Notes: a model not told the origin generated them from the letters alone. A stretch of DNA of 64,000 nucleotides from Bacillus ectoiniformans (GCF_016908875.1 NZ_JAFBES010000001.1:248001-312000), one strand, 5' to 3'. Counted from the stretch's first letter, positions 28,476 to 37,513 are shown. Made by a program: numbers and translations.

Positions 28476-28504
28476 ATATTATATAAATATTACTTTTTTG
28501 TCAA
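28476..28504 (-). promoter_or_regulatory. Sigma-A promoter of metQNP
   Basis: TTGACA (28499-28504), 17-base spacer, TAATAT (28476-28481), just upstream of the S-box. Confidence 0.65.
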
Positions 28505-28540
28505 TTATTTTTCGAAAAATTTTATTTATTAATTAGTTTA

Positions 28541-29122
28541 TTAATTTTCTTGAAGTTTTTTGTCTTTACTCATTTTAGGGATGATCATAGCAAGAATAAG
28601 TAAAGCCGCTATAGAAATTACGCCAATCTGAATGCTTTTTATATGAATTTCACTAAAGAAATAATAGCCCAATAAGAAATAGACAAGCGCCCAGATAAAG
28701 TTAGGAATGAATGAATATTTCAGCAGATCTTTATGTGAAAATCCGCTAAAGCCTGCGGCGCAAGGCAGAAGGAGCCGGAGACCTGGCACGATCACACTTA
28801 TCGATAATGCCTTTGCTCCATGTTTTTCGATTCTTTGCCGGCTTTTTTGAAACATTCGGCGCTCAAGTATATGGGAATAAAAGGCTGAGAGTATCCGGCC
28901 GGTTAAAAAGCTGAGATAGATAACAGAAATCACACTGGCATAGGTTAAGATAAATGCCAGCACCGGCTGAAATAATCCCTTCTCTGCCATATAGCCATTT
29001 GTCATAACAATCATTTCATTAGGGAGAGGCAAGCCAAGCAGACCTAGCCATCCATATATTAGTAAACCCGCGTAGCCAAATGACTCATACACTTCTGTAA
29101 GTGAGACTGACCCTAGATCCAT
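28541..29122 (-). CDS. DedA-family membrane protein
   Basis: A 193-residue polytopic protein of the DedA/SNARE-associated family: GLPLPNEMIVMTNGYMA near residue 30 (Glu in the re-entrant loop) and VIVPGLRLLLPCAAGFSG near 110, whose Arg is conserved in the family. DedA proteins flip or recycle lipid carriers such as undecaprenyl phosphate or phosphatidylethanolamine. It stands alone; the gap after it (28456-28540) holds the metQ promoter. Which lipid it moves cannot be told. Confidence 0.82.
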   Translation of the reverse strand: MDLGSVSLTEVYESFGYAGLLIYGWLGLLGLPLPNEMIVMTNGYMAEKGLFQPVLAFILTYASVISVIYLSFLTGRILSAFYSHILERRMFQKSRQRIEKHGAKALSISVIVPGLRLLLPCAAGFSGFSHKDLLKYSFIPNFIWALVYFLLGYYFFSEIHIKSIQIGVISIAALLILAMIIPKMSKDKKLQEN

Positions 29123-29311
29123 TGCTGCTCCCTCCCATCAAAATAATATTCTTATTTATCTTTACCCAACTTTTACAGTATTCAATTCTGAAAAAGCATA
29201 TTCCTATTACAACAATGTAAATATTTTAAATCGCTCATTTTTACATTGAGGCAAAAAACCAGAAATTCATATCTTTCCATACTCTATGCATTGAATCATT
29301 TCCCGTCACAC

Positions 29312-29352
29312 AAAAAAAACCATTCCCCTTTATGTGAGAATGGCTTTCCAAC
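29312..29352 (-). terminator. Terminator after AraC-type regulator
   Basis: On the minus strand CCATTC and GAATGG form a stem followed by eight T residues. The rest of the 317-base gap 29123-29439 shows nothing I can name; it is AT-rich. Confidence 0.55.
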
Positions 29353-29439
29353 CAAAGTCTATTTATATATTAATTGTGTTCCCTCATGTATATCAATTAA
29401 ACATCCCGAGCAGTTTGCCTGATCGACCGACTAATCAGT

Positions 29440-30684
29440 TTATGTAAAAAGAATCTCTTTCGTCAATCTAAACTCGCTTGGGGTGCTGCCCACATACTTT
29501 TTGAAAGTCGAGCTGAAATAATTTGGCGTATTAAACCCCACAAGGTCGGATATTTCTTCAATCGTCTTGTCTGTATACCTTAAATTCCATACTCCTTTTC
29601 GCAGCCTCACAAAGGTTAAATAATTGGAAAATGTATTTCCTGTCTCTTTCTTAAAAAGTCTCACAAAATGTGAATAGCTTAAGTTGACATGGTTAGCAAC
29701 GTCTTTCGCTGTTACTTCTTCTGAAAAATGATCTTCTATATATCGGGTGCTTTTGATAATGCTTGGTTCCTTCGATATTTCTTCATAATACCTTAATGAC
29801 ACTTCATGATAAGGAGGCAGACTTCTGGCAATCTTTGATTCTTTAAAAGAATGGTGAAGCATATGGGGATTATTATTTAGCGATCCCACTCCTATATAAA
29901 GTTGAATTCTGTGTTTTTCAAGCAGCGTTGAAACAATTTTCTCAAAAATTGCTCTTCCTTCCTCCCATTTACTGATGGAATGCAGATTTTCGGTTTGCCT
30001 GAATAATACCAGGAGCGACTTGCGAAAAGGGATAAAGTACAATCTTGGAACGATATCTTTAAACTCCTTTTCAAAATAGGAGCAGATAAATTGTACGGAA
30101 CGATTGCTTTCTAAGGGGTCGTGATCTAAATGAACAAATCCCTGTACATAACAAACCGTGTTAGGGAAATCATTTTCTTTAAAGATAGACAGCGCTTCTA
30201 AAATTTCATTTTCCGAATGTACGTCCCCGTGCAGAAGCCTCCTGAGCATATAAACTTCCATTGATTCATTTACCATAGCTTTAGGTTTATGTACAGAAAT
30301 AATCTTTTTGCCTTCGAACTGGATCAGAGCAATTTGCTGCTGATCTAATGTTTTTAAAGCTATACCCATCTCTCTAAAAAAAGCAGATTTCTTAAAAGGG
30401 TTAATGATTAAAGATTGAACTTGTAACCGGACGGCAAGCGGAGAGGTGTGTAATAGATGCTGATCTAAAATAACTATGTAGTAGCAATTATAATGCTTTT
30501 TCATTCTGGATAATTTGACCCAGTCATAGATGTCGCGTATCTGAAACACGCGAACATGTATAGGGTTATCTGAAAATTCATTGGTTAGAATGCGAAATCT
30601 CTCATGATAATTTTCTTCAACCCACCTCTTCAGCGGCTCTTGATCAATATCTTTTATCCCGCTGAGGCAAATGGTATATTTCAT
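29440..30684 (-). CDS. AraC/XylS-family transcriptional regulator
   Basis: A 414-residue regulator. The last hundred residues are a double helix-turn-helix AraC domain (VTAKDVANHVNLSYSHFVRLFKKETG and TIEEISDLVGFNTPNYFSSTFKKYVGSTPSEFR). The first 115 residues have alternating strands and helices like a response-regulator receiver, but no phospho-acceptor pattern is obvious; the middle resembles a degenerate cyclase-like/YesN-type linker. Divergent from the DUF485-symporter pair 140 bases away, which it likely controls. Ligand unknown. Confidence 0.8.
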   Translation of the reverse strand: MKYTICLSGIKDIDQEPLKRWVEENYHERFRILTNEFSDNPIHVRVFQIRDIYDWVKLSRMKKHYNCYYIVILDQHLLHTSPLAVRLQVQSLIINPFKKSAFFREMGIALKTLDQQQIALIQFEGKKIISVHKPKAMVNESMEVYMLRRLLHGDVHSENEILEALSIFKENDFPNTVCYVQGFVHLDHDPLESNRSVQFICSYFEKEFKDIVPRLYFIPFRKSLLVLFRQTENLHSISKWEEGRAIFEKIVSTLLEKHRIQLYIGVGSLNNNPHMLHHSFKESKIARSLPPYHEVSLRYYEEISKEPSIIKSTRYIEDHFSEEVTAKDVANHVNLSYSHFVRLFKKETGNTFSNYLTFVRLRKGVWNLRYTDKTIEEISDLVGFNTPNYFSSTFKKYVGSTPSEFRLTKEILFT

Positions 30685-30766
30685 TTTTAACCCTCCTCTC
30701 TACCTATATATTACCTTTCAAATATTTCAAAAACAAGCAATTTTTTATAATATTCAGACATCAAAT

Positions 30767-30780
30767 TGTAAGGGTTTTCA
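30767..30780 (+). promoter_or_regulatory. Weak cre-like site upstream of symporter operon
   Basis: TGTAAGGGTTTTCA matches the CcpA-binding consensus TGWAANCGNTNWCA except that the central CG is GG. Acetate/solute symporters are often under CcpA, but the changed core makes this tentative. Confidence 0.3.
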
Positions 30781-30824
30781 TTATTTTGTCATTTATAATT
30801 ATGAAATAAGGAGGAGATGAGAAT

Positions 30825-31193
30825 ATGAAAGAGTATCAAATGACAGATACTAGTTTGGGTACAGTTGATGTAAGCAAACTGGAGCCGATGGATCAGGATA
30901 CAAGTAATATCATGAAGTCTGAGTTTAAAACAGGCTTAGGGTTATCATCCATTTATTATGTGTTTATTTTCTTCATCCCGGTCATTAACTGGTTCTTCAA
31001 AGACTTCGCTTTCAATCGCATATGGGGTGGCATGACGTTTACTTGGTTCTTAACAACGATCGTCGGAATGGTCATGGCATTTGCTATTGCTGCTATCCAC
31101 ACGAAGAAATATGAAAGCCGCCTTGAATTGTATCAGCCGGCCTCTTCTTCAAATGAAAACAAAGACTCTATTAAAGGAGGGAATACGGCATGA
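30825..31193 (+). CDS. DUF485 membrane protein, symporter partner
   Basis: A 122-residue protein with two transmembrane helices (about 41-60 and 78-98), the DUF485 arrangement seen in YwcB/YjcH. Such proteins are almost always encoded immediately before an ActP-like sodium:solute symporter and probably aid its assembly or function. Its stop codon overlaps the symporter start (ATGA). Start follows AAGGAGGAGATGAGAAT. Confidence 0.85.
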   Translation: MKEYQMTDTSLGTVDVSKLEPMDQDTSNIMKSEFKTGLGLSSIYYVFIFFIPVINWFFKDFAFNRIWGGMTFTWFLTTIVGMVMAFAIAAIHTKKYESRLELYQPASSSNENKDSIKGGNTA

Positions 31194-32758
31194 TGGAAAC
31201 GTTTCTTGAGCCTAAATATCTTTTCACCTTTATTTTAATGGGAACGATTGTCTACATTACTTACCTATCTAAAAAAAGCTCCAGTGCCAGTGATTTCTTC
31301 GTTGGCGGACGTTCGTTCGGCTGGTTCACAAACGGTTCAGCCATCGCAGGTGACTATCTATCTGCTGCTACCTTCTTAGGATTAGCTGGTTTAACATTTG
31401 CCATTGGTTACGATGGCGCATTCTACACTTTCAGTTTCTCTATCGGTTTAACTCTATTAGCCATTTTCGTTGCAGGTCCTCTTAGAAGGTTCGGAGCTTA
31501 CACGATTGCTGACTTTGTCGCCTACCGTTTCCACAGCAAACGCGCACGACTAGTAGCCGTTCTTGTCGTACTGGCTATCTCTGGATTCTATGCAGCTCCT
31601 CAGCTGCTTGGCGCAGCTCAAATTTTGAGCATGTTCTTTGGCACTTCTTATGAATTCGGTATTATCTTTACTTGCTCAGTAATGATTTTGTATGTAGGCG
31701 TCGGCGGAATGAAAGGAACGACACTCAATCAGGCTCTTGAGCTTTGGATTCGTGTCGGAGCATTTATTCTAATGGTAGGAGCTGCAATTTACGGCGGACT
31801 TCACTACCACAAAATTCTTGCATCTATCACTGAGTTTACAGGTACAATCGCTAACACTGCCGCTTTCACTGAAGACGGCAAAGATATCATGTTTAATGGT
31901 GCTGCTTGGGGTACTACTGGTGTTATCACACCTAACTTCTTACACACGTTCTCACTTGTCCTTGGTTTATCACTTGGTACGATCGGCCTTCCGCATATCT
32001 TGCTTCGTTTCTATACGAACCCAAGTGCGAAAGCAGCTCGTAAATCAGCATTAATGGCGATTGGAATTGCCAGTGCGTTCTTCTTATTCGCTGTATACTT
32101 AGGCGTTGTTGGACGTGCGATCATTCTTGAAGGCAACATCAGCCCTGAAGTAATGAAAAACCTAGTTACTGGCGGAGACAACATGGTTATTCCATCCATT
32201 GCTGAAGTATTAGGAGGCAAATGGCTGTTAGGTCTAGTTATCGCTGGTGCATTCGCCGCAATCTTCTCTAACCTTTCAGGTCTATTCATCGCTAGTTCTG
32301 GAGCATTAGCTCACGATTTATATGCATCATTCTCTAAAAAGGAATTAACTCAAAAGCAGCGTGTTATGGCTGGTAAATTAGCTATCGTTGTACTTGGTGT
32401 ATTATACGGATCTCTTGGTCTATTAGTTAAAGGTCAATCTATCGGTCACTTGGTTGCACTTGCCTTTACAGTTGCCGCTAGTACATTCACACCTGTATTC
32501 TTATTCGGCATTTGGTGGAGAGGAATTACTGAAAAAGGAGCTATTGCAGGCCTACTAGTCGGTCTTGCCGCTTCTATGATCATGATCTTCTTTGCTTCTT
32601 CTTTACCAGCAGCGCTTCAATTTAAAGTGCCTGGCATCATCACAGTGCCGATTGGTTTCTTAACTGTATACGTTGTTTCTAAATTGGATCGCAAAGTTCC
32701 ATCTGATGTTAACTTGTTCATGCAAAAAGTTCACTCTAAACAAAGTGAAGTTGCTTAA
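31190..32758 (+). CDS. Sodium:solute symporter (ActP/YwcA-like)
   Basis: A 522-residue SSS-family transporter with about 13 helices. SDFFVGGRSFGWFTNGSAIAGDYLSAATFLG near residues 35-65 is the family's first-helix region (Na+ site), and the pairing with DUF485 marks the ActP (acetate/glycolate) subgroup. It moves short-chain monocarboxylates with Na+ or H+. No acetyl-CoA synthetase is adjacent, so the substrate is not fixed. Codon use looks biased toward highly expressed patterns (many Ala GCT/GCA and Gly GGC codons), in keeping with strong expression. Confidence 0.87.
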   Translation: MMETFLEPKYLFTFILMGTIVYITYLSKKSSSASDFFVGGRSFGWFTNGSAIAGDYLSAATFLGLAGLTFAIGYDGAFYTFSFSIGLTLLAIFVAGPLRRFGAYTIADFVAYRFHSKRARLVAVLVVLAISGFYAAPQLLGAAQILSMFFGTSYEFGIIFTCSVMILYVGVGGMKGTTLNQALELWIRVGAFILMVGAAIYGGLHYHKILASITEFTGTIANTAAFTEDGKDIMFNGAAWGTTGVITPNFLHTFSLVLGLSLGTIGLPHILLRFYTNPSAKAARKSALMAIGIASAFFLFAVYLGVVGRAIILEGNISPEVMKNLVTGGDNMVIPSIAEVLGGKWLLGLVIAGAFAAIFSNLSGLFIASSGALAHDLYASFSKKELTQKQRVMAGKLAIVVLGVLYGSLGLLVKGQSIGHLVALAFTVAASTFTPVFLFGIWWRGITEKGAIAGLLVGLAASMIMIFFASSLPAALQFKVPGIITVPIGFLTVYVVSKLDRKVPSDVNLFMQKVHSKQSEVA

Positions 32759-32814
32759 CAGATAACTGATTTTAAGAACTTGTATCAGGCAACACTATAC
32801 TCCCTATTTTTCTT

Positions 32815-32848
32815 AAGGTGCCCCTAAAACGGGCACCATTTTTTTGTT
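32815..32848 (+). terminator. Terminator after the symporter gene
   Basis: GGTGCCC and GGGCACC flank CTAAAAC, followed by seven T residues. Read from the minus strand it also ends near the lipid kinase gene. Confidence 0.75.
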
Positions 32849-33755
32849 ATTTTTTACTCGTCAGCAAAATTTTAATGCCCTTTTCTTTCACTTGTATAGT
32901 GACGGGTGTTTCACTAATTACTTCCCCATCCGCAATAACTTTCAGCGGTCTATTGGCAGAGATCATGATTTTCTTCCCTTTAAAATTTGCCACACCCTTT
33001 TCATTCAAATGTGTCCCTAAAAATACTTTAGGAAGCAACTTCCATAATATAGACATTCGGCTGACGCTATGAAGAAAGGTAATATCAATAAGTCCATCTG
33101 CCGGATGAGCAAGGGGACAAATGTTCATCCCACCCCCGTAGCTTGTCGTATTTCCGCAAGCTAGAAGCCAAACATTTTCGGCTATGTACTTTTCATCATC
33201 TATGAATATGTCGGCATGTGCCGGTTTAAACTTTCTTACTATAGCAAGAGTGCCTATCACATACGCTAAAGAACCAGCTTTTACAGTATTAAGCCATCTT
33301 TTATAGACAGATCGATCGACATGATCCGCTATTTCAGCATCCATTCCCGCCGCAGCTACAGTTATACAATAACTTCCATTCACATGCAATACGTCCATTC
33401 CTCTCACTTGGTGCCGTAAAAGTGCTTCAGCAAAAACCTTCGGTGAAGAAGAAAGTTTTAACGATTTGGCTAAATCATTTCCTGAGCCTGTTGGAAGAAT
33501 GGCTATTGGAATAGCTGTTTCCGCTATATCTTGAATGACCGTATGGACTGTACCATCTCCTCCAATAATAATGACTGCTTTGATCTTTAGACTTGCTTTC
33601 TTCACTTCCCATAACCTTTCTCTCGTTTCAACTGCTGATTCAGTCAACACTAGCTGGAAGTCTACTTGCTTTGATGTGAATATGGTTTCAAGCTCTTGCC
33701 ATTGCTTTAAAGCCCGCCCATTCCCCGCTTTTTCATTCACTACCACTACATACAA
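32847..33755 (-). CDS. Diacylglycerol kinase-like lipid kinase (YegS/YtlR type)
   Basis: A 302-residue DAGK-catalytic-domain protein. NEKAGNG at the N-terminus and IIIGGDGTVHTVIQ near residue 64 (ATP-binding GGDGT) with PTGSGNDLAKSL near 89 are the family signatures. It likely phosphorylates a membrane lipid (diacylglycerol or sphingoid-like). I place the start at the TTG at 33755, nine bases after GGGAGG; the longer frame from 33785 would start before that ribosome site. The neighbouring genes give no clue to its lipid. Confidence 0.82.
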   Translation of the reverse strand: MYVVVVNEKAGNGRALKQWQELETIFTSKQVDFQLVLTESAVETRERLWEVKKASLKIKAVIIIGGDGTVHTVIQDIAETAIPIAILPTGSGNDLAKSLKLSSSPKVFAEALLRHQVRGMDVLHVNGSYCITVAAAGMDAEIADHVDRSVYKRWLNTVKAGSLAYVIGTLAIVRKFKPAHADIFIDDEKYIAENVWLLACGNTTSYGGGMNICPLAHPADGLIDITFLHSVSRMSILWKLLPKVFLGTHLNEKGVANFKGKKIMISANRPLKVIADGEVISETPVTIQVKEKGIKILLTSKK

Positions 33756-33966
33756 ACAGCCCGCCCTCCCCTGCACAATGATCATTTCTATTTCTTTTAC
33801 TATTCATCATTTCAAATTGGTTTCTGCTTGATGCCCAAACTTTATGTGTAACCATATTTTATCAGTTTTAAAAGCTATTTTTATAACAAAATAAACAACC
33901 TTATAAAATAGTATTTGGGTTACCGGAGGGTTCTGCTTAATTAACATCTTTCTAATTTAATCTATA

Positions 33967-33995
33967 TTGACCAAATACTATAAACCTTATAAAAT
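33967..33995 (+). promoter_or_regulatory. Sigma-A promoter of bioXWF
   Basis: TTGACC (33967-33972), 17-base spacer, TAAAAT (33990-33995). The -10 box overlaps the left half of the BirA operator. Confidence 0.7.
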
Positions 33996-34024
33996 GTTAA
34001 CGTAGAGTGAATTTAAGTTAACAT
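33994..34024 (+). promoter_or_regulatory. BirA (biotin repressor) operator
   Basis: ATGTTAAC, 15 bases, GTTAACAT: a perfect inverted repeat with the spacing and half-site typical of the Gram-positive BirA box. It begins inside the -10 region, so biotinoyl-AMP-loaded BirA should block transcription of bioXWF. Confidence 0.88.
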
Positions 34025-34046
34025 AAAACCAAGGAGGATCGCTTTG

Positions 34047-34562
34047 ATGAAAATTTCCCCTCAAGAAATTGCTTTAACCAGCCTATTAGCAGCCCTGATT
34101 GCCGTCACAGGAATGATAAAACTTCCTTCCATTATTCCCGGTGCGGAATTTCAGCTTTCTGCCCCCATCGGAGTGGCGATTGCGGCAGCATTTGGGATAT
34201 GGAGATATTTATGTGCAGGAGTAATTGCGAGCTCCATTTTATTACTATTGGGTCTGCATACAATTATTAACGTCGAAGTTGCTATGGCCTTTCGCGTGGC
34301 AGCCGCTGCTCTTATTGGCGTGTTCGGCACTCGCTTTTTGATTGTGTCCATAGCCGGACCTCTTAGCACTTTGTTTGCCCGCTTAGTGTTATCTCTCACT
34401 CTAGGTGTTCCTTTCATCCCGCTTCTTTTAGCGGCAGTACCCGGCATGATTTTTACTGTTCTACTATCATGGCCATTATATAAAGCACTTAAATTAACTA
34501 TTCAAAGGGCAGGTGTTCAGCTTGTACAACGACCGTTACAGCATAAGAATGAGATCCGCTGA
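34047..34562 (+). CDS. bioX: BioX-like membrane protein, biotin-precursor uptake candidate
   Basis: A 171-residue protein with five to six hydrophobic helices and few charged residues, similar in size and style to ECF-type S components. It is the first gene of a BirA-regulated operon and precedes bioW and bioF, exactly as bioX does in the bioXWF operon known from Bacillus (Lysinibacillus) sphaericus, where a pimelate-related transport role has been suggested. It is not BioY. I use the symbol by context. AAGGAGG is best spaced (9 bases) for the ATG at 34047; a TTG directly before it is an alternative. It overlaps bioW by 50 bases. Confidence 0.7.
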   Translation: MKISPQEIALTSLLAALIAVTGMIKLPSIIPGAEFQLSAPIGVAIAAAFGIWRYLCAGVIASSILLLLGLHTIINVEVAMAFRVAAAALIGVFGTRFLIVSIAGPLSTLFARLVLSLTLGVPFIPLLLAAVPGMIFTVLLSWPLYKALKLTIQRAGVQLVQRPLQHKNEIR

Positions 34563-35295
34563 AGGCGGTGCTCACGAGGCAGGCGGTATGCACATTTCAG
34601 GAGCGGAAAGAATTGTGGCGAAAGAACAATTAGAAGAAGAAGCACAAAAACTAGTTAAAAGAGCCATGATCCATGAACGCGGACAAGCAGACTTTATCCA
34701 AATTACGATTGAAAAAATAGATACAAGTCTTATTGAATATGTTCCTGCCCTCATTCCCAAAACGGTCGATTGCCGTGATGTGGCAGAGTCTCGCAATAGA
34801 GCCCAAGAGTATTTATTGAAATCCGGCGTTGCACAACTTGCTGCTAATATGGCTGTTTCATTATTAGCCAATGCTGAAGACTTTCCCGGAGCTTACCTAT
34901 TGGATGCTGAAACAGGTAAGATATTAAACCCCTTTAATAAAGCGATAAGAGTGTCTCAGATTGACTGGGATGAACGTAATTTCTCAGAATGGTCCAAGAC
35001 CCATGCTGTACATAGTCTGTCTAGAATTCGCGAAGCCGTCGCTTTAGCCTCTAAAACGGCAGCTTCTCCATTCATTGCGGCAGAATTATGCTGGTCAGAT
35101 GACCCAGGCTATTTAACGGGCTATGTAGCCAGCCAAAGTGTCGGTTATATCAGACTAACTCCGCTTAAAGAGAAGAATTGTTACTCTGGCGGCAGAGTAT
35201 TCTTTGTCAAAGGAGAGGCAAACATAGACCAGCTAATTCATTACTTAACTAAAGTACCCGTAATGGTGACAAAGGAGGTGAGTGAAATTGTTTAA
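34513..35295 (+). CDS. bioW: 6-carboxyhexanoate--CoA ligase (pimeloyl-CoA synthetase)
   Basis: A 260-residue BioW: YSIRMRSAEGGAHEAGGMHISGAERI-type N-terminus and the AELCWSDDPGYLTGYVAS block near residue 196 with GGRVFFVKG near 230 match the B. subtilis enzyme. It activates pimelate with ATP and CoA for biotin synthesis. The start is a GTG (34513) or, with slightly better AGGTG spacing, the TTG at 34522; both lie inside bioX, so translation is coupled. bioA, bioD and bioB are not in the window. Confidence 0.92.
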   Translation: MFSLYNDRYSIRMRSAEGGAHEAGGMHISGAERIVAKEQLEEEAQKLVKRAMIHERGQADFIQITIEKIDTSLIEYVPALIPKTVDCRDVAESRNRAQEYLLKSGVAQLAANMAVSLLANAEDFPGAYLLDAETGKILNPFNKAIRVSQIDWDERNFSEWSKTHAVHSLSRIREAVALASKTAASPFIAAELCWSDDPGYLTGYVASQSVGYIRLTPLKEKNCYSGGRVFFVKGEANIDQLIHYLTKVPVMVTKEVSEIV

Positions 35296-36472
35296 CTTAG
35301 AAAAAGAATTAAAGGAATTAGACAAATTGCATTTGCGCCGCAAAGTTCGCAAGCTAGACTCTCCCAGCGAACCGGAAGTGATTCTCGAAGGAAATCCTGT
35401 CCGGCTTTTTTCCACTAATAATTATCTAGGTCTGTCTACACATCCTGAACTAAAGAAACAAGCCATTCAAGCGATCGATGTTTATGGCACTGGGTCAGGC
35501 GGTTCAAGATTAACGACAGGAAATTTCTCTATTCATGAGCAGCTGGAGCAGAAAATAGCCGAATGGAAAAAAACGGAGTCTGCTCTGCTCTTCTCCAGTG
35601 GTTACTTAGCGAATATTGGAACGATCTCGGCTCTCATGGGAAAAGGAGATTATATTTTAAGTGATGAATTAAATCATGCAAGCATTATCGATGGATGCCG
35701 GTTAAGTAAAGCAACTACAGTCATATACCGGCATACAGATGTCTTAGATCTTGAACAAAAATTGACTGCCCTGCCTAGACATTCTAAGAAATTGATCGTG
35801 ACAGACGGAGTGTTTAGCATGGATGGCAACTTGGCTCCGCTTCCCGATATCGTGAATCTTGCTAAAGCTTATGGAGCTTGGGTGATGGTCGACGATGCTC
35901 ATGCTACTGGAGTATTAGGGAAGCATGGGAGAGGCACAGCAGAATTTTTTGGGATCGAAACTGGAATTCAGATACAAGTGGGTACGCTCAGCAAAGCGAT
36001 TGGAACAGAAGGTGGTTTTGTCGCAGCTTCTCACGACATTGTGGAATATTTAAAAAACCGTTCCCGTCCCTTTATATTTCAAACTTCTTTATCTCCTGGT
36101 GTCGTTGGAGCGAGCATCGCTGCTATTGACATCCTTCAAAGGGAGCCTGAACGCAGAGAAAGACTGCTTTCCCTTTCCTCTTCATTTAGAAGTGGCTTGC
36201 TCAAACATGGATTTCAGCTAGTTCCCGGTCAAACACCTATTATTGCTCTGCTTGTAGGAGAAGCCGAAAAAGCTCTGCATTTTTCAAAGTTATTAGAAGA
36301 AAGAGGAATATTCGCTCCAGCGATCCGCCCTCCTACGGTTCCTGTCGGAAAAAGCCGTATTCGCTTTACAATCATGGCTACTCACAGTGACGAACAGCTT
36401 ACTGAAGCCATTCATGAGATCTGCAGAACGGGAGATGAATTAGGGATATGCCCCCTCCACATGGACATTTGA
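35288..36472 (+). CDS. bioF: 8-amino-7-oxononanoate synthase
   Basis: A 394-residue alpha-oxoamine synthase. FSTNNYLGLSTHPEL near residue 38, GSGGSRLTTGNFSIHEQLE near 73, DDAHATGVLG near 200 and the PLP-lysine region TLSKAIGTEGG near 235 are typical. It condenses pimeloyl-CoA with alanine in biotin synthesis. AAAGGAGG is 9 bases before the TTG at 35288 and only 3 before the GTG at 35282, so TTG is favoured. The glycine C-acetyltransferase family is the main look-alike; BioW next door settles the role. Confidence 0.93.
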   Translation: MFNLEKELKELDKLHLRRKVRKLDSPSEPEVILEGNPVRLFSTNNYLGLSTHPELKKQAIQAIDVYGTGSGGSRLTTGNFSIHEQLEQKIAEWKKTESALLFSSGYLANIGTISALMGKGDYILSDELNHASIIDGCRLSKATTVIYRHTDVLDLEQKLTALPRHSKKLIVTDGVFSMDGNLAPLPDIVNLAKAYGAWVMVDDAHATGVLGKHGRGTAEFFGIETGIQIQVGTLSKAIGTEGGFVAASHDIVEYLKNRSRPFIFQTSLSPGVVGASIAAIDILQREPERRERLLSLSSSFRSGLLKHGFQLVPGQTPIIALLVGEAEKALHFSKLLEERGIFAPAIRPPTVPVGKSRIRFTIMATHSDEQLTEAIHEICRTGDELGICPLHMDI

Positions 36473-36478
36473 GTCCAT

Positions 36479-36519
36479 AAAAAAGAACGTGAGACTAATG
36501 AATCAGTCTCACGTTCTTT
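36479..36519. terminator. Bidirectional terminator between bioF and znuA-like gene
   Basis: AAAGAACGTGAGACT and AGTCTCACGTTCTTT flank an 8-base loop, with A-rich and T-rich ends, between convergent genes. Confidence 0.85.
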
Positions 36520-36523
36520 CAGT

Positions 36524-37513
36524 TCATTTCCCGCTTAATGCTGTCTTGATCGCCTGAATATTTTTTCTCATAATGCTAAAGTAATCTTCTTTGTTATTAA
36601 TATCTTCTTTAGTCACCGATTCAAGATTATGAAGCGATAAAGGTTTTGCTCCAATTTCCGTTTGAATAATGTCGGCTACGGTAGAAGATACATTTTGCTC
36701 AAATAAAATGTACTTTACATCATGTTTCTTAGACTGCTCGATAATTTCTTTCAATTGTTTTTGACTCGGCTCTTGAGTTGGAGATAAGCCTGCTATTGCA
36801 ATTTGCTTAATTCCATAGCGCTCTTCCCAATATCCATAGGCAGCGTGTGAAACTAAAACATGTTTTTGTTTCGATTCATTGACTATCTTTGCAAACTCCT
36901 GATCCACTTTTTTCAATTCAGCTTCTACCTTTTTATAATTCTCTTCGTATGTTTCTTTATGGGCAGGATCTTCTTTTACTAATGCGTCTTTAATAGTATG
37001 AGCAAGTTCAATGGATAGAACCGGGTCAATCCAAACATGAGGATCTGTATCACCGTGATCATGATGTTGTTCTTCGCTGTGAGCTTCTTCCTCATGACCA
37101 TGTTCTTCTTCACTGTGAGCCGCCTCATTTTCGTGTCCTAAGTCCATTCCTTCTGTTGCTTTCACCACTGTAACATCTTCACTCTTCAGCATCTCACTGA
37201 CTTTATCAGAGAACCCTTCAAAACCGGCCCCATTGTATATGAACATATCTGCATCTGCCATACTTTTGAGCTCTTTAAGCGTTGGTTCATAAGAATGGGC
37301 ATCTACATTTGCGGGATACACACTTTTCACTTCAACATGTTTGCCGCCAATTTTTTCAGTGAAATCTTTCAAGGGAAAAATCGTTGCATAGACTTGTATT
37401 TTTTTATCTTCTGATTTTTCTTCACTCTCCTGCTTGTTCTCACCAGTCCCGCATCCGCTGAGTACAAGTGAAAAAATGATCATTGATATACATAGATAAA
37501 TAAAGGATTTCAT
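36524..37513 (-). CDS. znuA: Zinc-binding lipoprotein of ZnuA/AdcA type
   Basis: A 329-residue cluster A-I metal-binding lipoprotein: lipobox LVLSGC (Cys about 21), first ligand His in VDAHSYEPTLKEL near 71, then a His/Glu-rich loop (about 125-158, HEEEAHSEEQHHDHGD) typical of zinc rather than Mn binders, and HVWIDP directly after. Start follows AAGGAGAAGGAGA. A Zur-like box lies upstream. The permease and ATPase genes that normally accompany it are absent here, so it must work with proteins encoded elsewhere. Confidence 0.88.
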   Translation of the reverse strand: MKSFIYLCISMIIFSLVLSGCGTGENKQESEEKSEDKKIQVYATIFPLKDFTEKIGGKHVEVKSVYPANVDAHSYEPTLKELKSMADADMFIYNGAGFEGFSDKVSEMLKSEDVTVVKATEGMDLGHENEAAHSEEEHGHEEEAHSEEQHHDHGDTDPHVWIDPVLSIELAHTIKDALVKEDPAHKETYEENYKKVEAELKKVDQEFAKIVNESKQKHVLVSHAAYGYWEERYGIKQIAIAGLSPTQEPSQKQLKEIIEQSKKHDVKYILFEQNVSSTVADIIQTEIGAKPLSLHNLESVTKEDINNKEDYFSIMRKNIQAIKTALSGK

